A stretch of DNA of 7,703 nt, taken from Deltaproteobacteria bacterium. Lineage in GTDB: Bacteria; Desulfobacterota; DSM-4660; Desulfatiglandales; HGW-15. The stretch is from NCBI GenBank assembly GCA_019308525.1, contig JAFDIC010000347.1:1-7703 (forward strand), given 5' to 3'. A program made the translations under genes and the position numbers. Below, piece after piece: positions 5,494 to 7,703 of the stretch; the first letter of the stretch is position 1, and each line of letters begins with the position of its first letter. The notes below the pieces were generated by a model. The model did no database searches. It was not told where the DNA came from and saw only the letters and a program-made list of their open reading frames with translations.

Positions 5494-6393
5494 TCATTTA
5501 AGCCAGGGCAGTCTGGCCTTTTGGAACTGTCCAAACTCACGGATAAATTCCTCTGCCCATGTCACAGCCGCTTTTATTGCGTCTTTTAGCCCATTTGGCT
5601 GATACTCAAATTTTCTCCAGTGCTTATGCTTTCCATAAGCATCCTCAAACATCCACGTGGCTCCTTTTCCCTCTTCCTGCAAAACGACAGTCACAGATTC
5701 AGCCATTTTGGTGACATGTGGTATTTCGTAAAGGTGACCTGAGGATTCTGAGTTTTCAATCACAATAAACTTAGAGGACAAGGCATAGCGAAGAACCTTT
5801 TGGATAACACTCTCGCCTATCTTGTCAGGCTGCTCCTTGATAATATAGGCGTAATAGCCCTGTTCCTCCAGGTCTTCGGCGATCCGCTTTAGCCTTTCCA
5901 AGCCCTGACCAGTGTCTTTGCCAAGAATCAGGACTGAATCAGAATTTTCGAGGATAGAATTGGCGCGCTCCCAGACCAGGTCAAAGGCAGCCTTTATGGA
6001 ATCAATGAGAACAGTCCCTGAAGTTTCCCTCGGAAGTGTAAGCTTCCATCGAACAAAAATGTGGATGTCCTCATCCGATTCTATCGTTGCATCCGAGATG
6101 GGGTGTCCCTCATGTTCCAAGCGCTTTACAGCCCGATCCATCGCATCAGCGAAAACCCGGGCATGGTATTTGTGCCACCAGTATTTTGAATAAATGTGTT
6201 CGGTGATCTCTGTGACTATTGATTCACCTTCACGCCAAATGAGGGTTTCTGGAAAGTCTGATTCGAAAACCGAAATGGCAATGTTCTCTGGGAGTTTTGA
6301 TAAATCACTATCCTGAAAATCGCCGACAGATGCTTCTACCGGCTCATCAAGCCCTTGCCCAGAAAAATGTTTTAGGTTATCGAAGTCAAACAT
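5494..6393 (-). CDS. Two-part protein: unknown N-terminal region plus TIR-like C-terminal domain
   Basis: I choose ATG 6393 (299 aa). GAGG in the preceding gene's stop region (TGAGG) lies eight bases upstream, whereas an in-frame TTG eleven codons earlier lies inside the nuclease gene. Residues 1-150 are unrecognised and acidic, with a conserved-looking SKYWWHKYHARVFADAMDRA at 69-88. Residues about 152-255 read as a Rossmann-like TIR or TIR-related fold: strand SVLILGKD (153-160), helix LERLKRIAEDLEEQG, strand YYAYIIKE, then IGESVIQKVLRYALSSKFIVIENSESSGHLYEIPH. This follows the TIR order of a GESI-type helix, a strand ending near serines, then a glutamate (E223) where the NADase glutamate would be expected. 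The tail, KHWRKFEY followed by KAAVTWAEEF, is characteristic of uncharacterised relatives. Bacterial TIR domains commonly cleave NAD or make signalling nucleotides during anti-phage defence; for this protein that is inference. Confidence 0.62.
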   Translation of the reverse strand: MFDFDNLKHFSGQGLDEPVEASVGDFQDSDLSKLPENIAISVFESDFPETLIWREGESIVTEITEHIYSKYWWHKYHARVFADAMDRAVKRLEHEGHPISDATIESDEDIHIFVRWKLTLPRETSGTVLIDSIKAAFDLVWERANSILENSDSVLILGKDTGQGLERLKRIAEDLEEQGYYAYIIKEQPDKIGESVIQKVLRYALSSKFIVIENSESSGHLYEIPHVTKMAESVTVVLQEEGKGATWMFEDAYGKHKHWRKFEYQPNGLKDAIKAAVTWAEEFIREFGQFQKARLPWLK

Positions 6394-6403
6394 AAATAGC
6401 GCC

Positions 6404-7099
6404 TCATGTGAGCTTCTCAAAGTCAAATTTTATCTTGTACTTGACCAAAGAAACGCTAGGCACCTCTGTCACCGCAAGAGTAAGCTTCTTGTCAAAATCC
6501 TCGGCAACTATTATGCCCCTGACGTTCTTTGCGCCAAGCTCATTCTTTATGGATGCCATGTAGCTCAGTATCTGGCCCAAAGCGCTGTATGATGCCTGAC
6601 TTGCCTTTAGCTCTATAACTACAAGCGTGTATTTCCTATCCTTTGCAAGGATATCGATCTTCCCTGCCTCTGTTGAGACTTCCCTTCCAGTGAGTTCGTC
6701 TTCGGTATAAAGTTGAAGCCCTGGCTCAAGCTGGGATAGATCTCTACTGAGGTATTCCTGGAGGTCTCTTTCCAGGCTCAAGGTCACTTCAAGGGCATCT
6801 TCTTCGGTTGTGACCTCTTCTTCTGTCCTGGACTTTGAGCCGATTTCGAATTCGCCGTCTTTCTCCCGGTCATATAGCCTGACCTTTCCGGGACCTACGG
6901 TATAGAGAAATTTTGGGAAAGACGGATACCATTTGCTGGATGAGTGGTTCACGCTGCAGCCCATCGTGTGGGTCCTTATGGTCACTTCCTTCCACTGGTT
7001 GGGGTATTTCTTCTGGACAGCATCAATGATTTGCTTGGTGGTTAGGATTTGTCCCTTGCTCTTGAAGATTTCTTTTATGGCTTGGGCGCAGGTTATCAT
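6404..7099 (-). CDS. Winged-helix plus NucS-like PD-(D/E)XK endonuclease
   Basis: In this 231-residue protein, residues 1-77 (AIKEIFKSKGQILTTKQIID, then VTIRTHTMGCSVN and VGPGKVRLYD) look like a winged-helix domain of the DUF7669/HARE-HTH style found at the N-terminus of restriction-type nucleases. An acidic linker (81-105) follows. Residues about 109-226 resemble the catalytic domain of NucS (DUF91) endonucleases: E110 or E115 in LERDLQEYL, then GKIDILAKD with D149, VVIELK with E163 and K165, and GQILSYM with Q176, a complete PD-(D/E)XK set. NucS cuts branched or mismatched DNA; this fusion is more likely a defence or restriction enzyme than canonical NucS. ATG 7099 follows GAGGT with an eight-base spacer. 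Its stop lies ten bases before the TIR-like start, so the two genes are probably coupled. It begins 56 bases after the broken HEPN gene. Confidence 0.78.
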   Translation of the reverse strand: MITCAQAIKEIFKSKGQILTTKQIIDAVQKKYPNQWKEVTIRTHTMGCSVNHSSSKWYPSFPKFLYTVGPGKVRLYDREKDGEFEIGSKSRTEEEVTTEEDALEVTLSLERDLQEYLSRDLSQLEPGLQLYTEDELTGREVSTEAGKIDILAKDRKYTLVVIELKASQASYSALGQILSYMASIKNELGAKNVRGIIVAEDFDKKLTLAVTEVPSVSLVKYKIKFDFEKLT

Positions 7100-7132
7100 T
7101 TTGGTTTACCTCAGATTTTTCCCCAGGTTGAG

Positions 7133-7144
7133 GAAATATATTTC
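7133..7144. repeat. 12-bp perfect palindrome GAAATATATTTC upstream of the nuclease gene
   Basis: This self-complementary sequence lies in the 56-bp gap between the HEPN gene stop and the nuclease start, 34 bases upstream of its ATG. It contains a TATATT that could serve as a -10 box, though no matching -35 is clear. It could be an operator for the nuclease/TIR-like pair or a chance AT-rich palindrome. Confidence 0.25.
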
Positions 7145-7155
7145 TTTCGCAAATT

Positions 7156-7703
7156 CTATACCTTCCACTCATCCTCCCAAATACCCAATGGCATCCCCGG
7201 TACAATGGCCTCTGGACCTCTTTCTTTCTTCCGCTTCTGTTCTTCCCAGTGGATAGATAGGGAGAGGTATACCAGCGCTGCCCGCACCATCTTAATTAGC
7301 CTTAGCGCCTTTTCCTGAAAATCCCTTCTGTACATGGAATGGGCCAATGTATCGGCAAGCGCCCGGAACATTTTATGGTCTCTCTCGGATGGACCCATCC
7401 ACATATCGGCTCCAGATGGTTGCGGATTTCATGGAGTTCTTGGGCGTCTGGCTCAATAGATTCTTTGAAGCCTGGCTTGTCCTCATACAAGTCCTTGCTT
7501 AGCCAGAAAAGACCTCTCAGCGGCCAATTCTGCCGTTGGGTGAACTCGTCCCGCAGGCCTCCCTTTCTATTCTGTGACTTGTACCAAATAGTTCTTAAGG
7601 AGACATTTCTCTCCGGTATAGAAAGCCGCAGATAGTGATTAAGGAAGAAGGCAATCTTGTCAAATAACGAATAGGCCATCCTGAAAGAGGCTTTCATTTT
7701 TTC
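7156..7703 (-). pseudogene. LA2681-like HEPN domain protein, frameshifted; 5' part outside window
   Basis: The frame entering at the right edge reads KASFRMAYSLFDKIAFFLNHYL, then VSLRTIWYKS, LFWLSKDLYEDK and DAQELHEIRNHLE. This order matches the LA2681-like HEPN domain, whose members are thought to act as RNase toxins in defence or abortive infection. The methionine at 7697 is internal to that domain, so the gene should begin beyond the window. At 7407-7410 the frame breaks: the first frame runs on to a junk end at 7302. The expected HEPN continuation (DMWMGPSERDHKMFRALADTL, then LIKMVRAALVYLSLSIHW) lies in another frame and ends at TAG 7156. Restoring one base, for example CC to CAC at 7409/7408, joins the frames as RNHLEHDMW and rebuilds the RNxxxH catalytic motif. 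Either the gene was inactivated at its active site or the base is a sequencing error. Confidence 0.65.

Noticed and set aside
6394..6426. Eleven-residue N-terminal extension of the TIR-like protein from TTG 6426
   Set aside because: It would lie inside the nuclease gene. ATG 6393 has a GAGG site eight bases upstream.
1..7703. CRISPR array, tRNA or rRNA genes, complete insertion sequence
   Set aside because: No regularly spaced repeats, no cloverleaf or rRNA-like sequence, and no transposase frame were seen on either strand.

Overview
This window is bacterial: it uses standard stop codons, has clear Shine-Dalgarno sites, and packs most genes on the minus strand. The lineage cannot be fixed from the sequence. 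The gene content and an intergenic CACAGAC-type repeat would suit an environmental Gram-negative such as a Desulfobacterota-like organism, but that is a weak inference. The content (recombinase tail, nuclease, HEPN and TIR-like proteins, ParA-like ATPase, ArdC-like metallopeptidase, several proteins of unknown function, two broken genes) marks it as an accessory or defence-type island rather than core chromosome.

Layout, read in the minus-strand direction from the right edge. (1) 7703-7156: the 3' part of a LA2681-like HEPN gene, broken by a one-base frameshift exactly where the catalytic histidine of its RNxxxH motif should be. (2) 7099-6404: a winged-helix plus NucS-like PD-(D/E)XK nuclease. 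(3) 6393-5494: a protein with an unknown N-terminal half and a TIR-like C-terminal half; its ribosome binding site overlaps the nuclease stop codon, so the two are probably translationally coupled. (4) 5442-5306: a small basic ORF of about 44 codons with a strong ribosome binding site but no start codon; restoring one T would give ATG. (5) 5181-4117: a ParA/MinD-type ATPase with an unusual C-terminus. (6) 4126-3083: a protein of unknown function with a very basic N-terminus, overlapping the end of parA. (7) After a 227-bp gap, 2855-1818: a DUF4236 plus TPR-like protein. (8) 1715-753: an ArdC-like/ImmA-IrrE-like zinc metallopeptidase, followed by a probable Rho-independent terminator. (9) After a 345-bp non-coding stretch, 407-93: a short NlpC/P60 protein.

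At the far left, the only convincing plus-strand coding sequence is the last 31 codons of a probable tyrosine recombinase (1-96), including the catalytic-tyrosine motif. It ends convergently in the same four bases as the NlpC/P60 gene, which lacks the end of its domain. This looks like a possible edge of a mobile element.

The most interesting part is 4117-7703. A HEPN RNase-like gene, a nuclease with a DNA-binding-type domain, a TIR-like protein and a ParA-type ATPase with a non-ParB partner lie head to tail. The nuclease/TIR-like pair is a good candidate for an undescribed two-gene defence module, and the ParA/partner pair for an atypical partition or positioning system. Function is inferred from domains and arrangement only.
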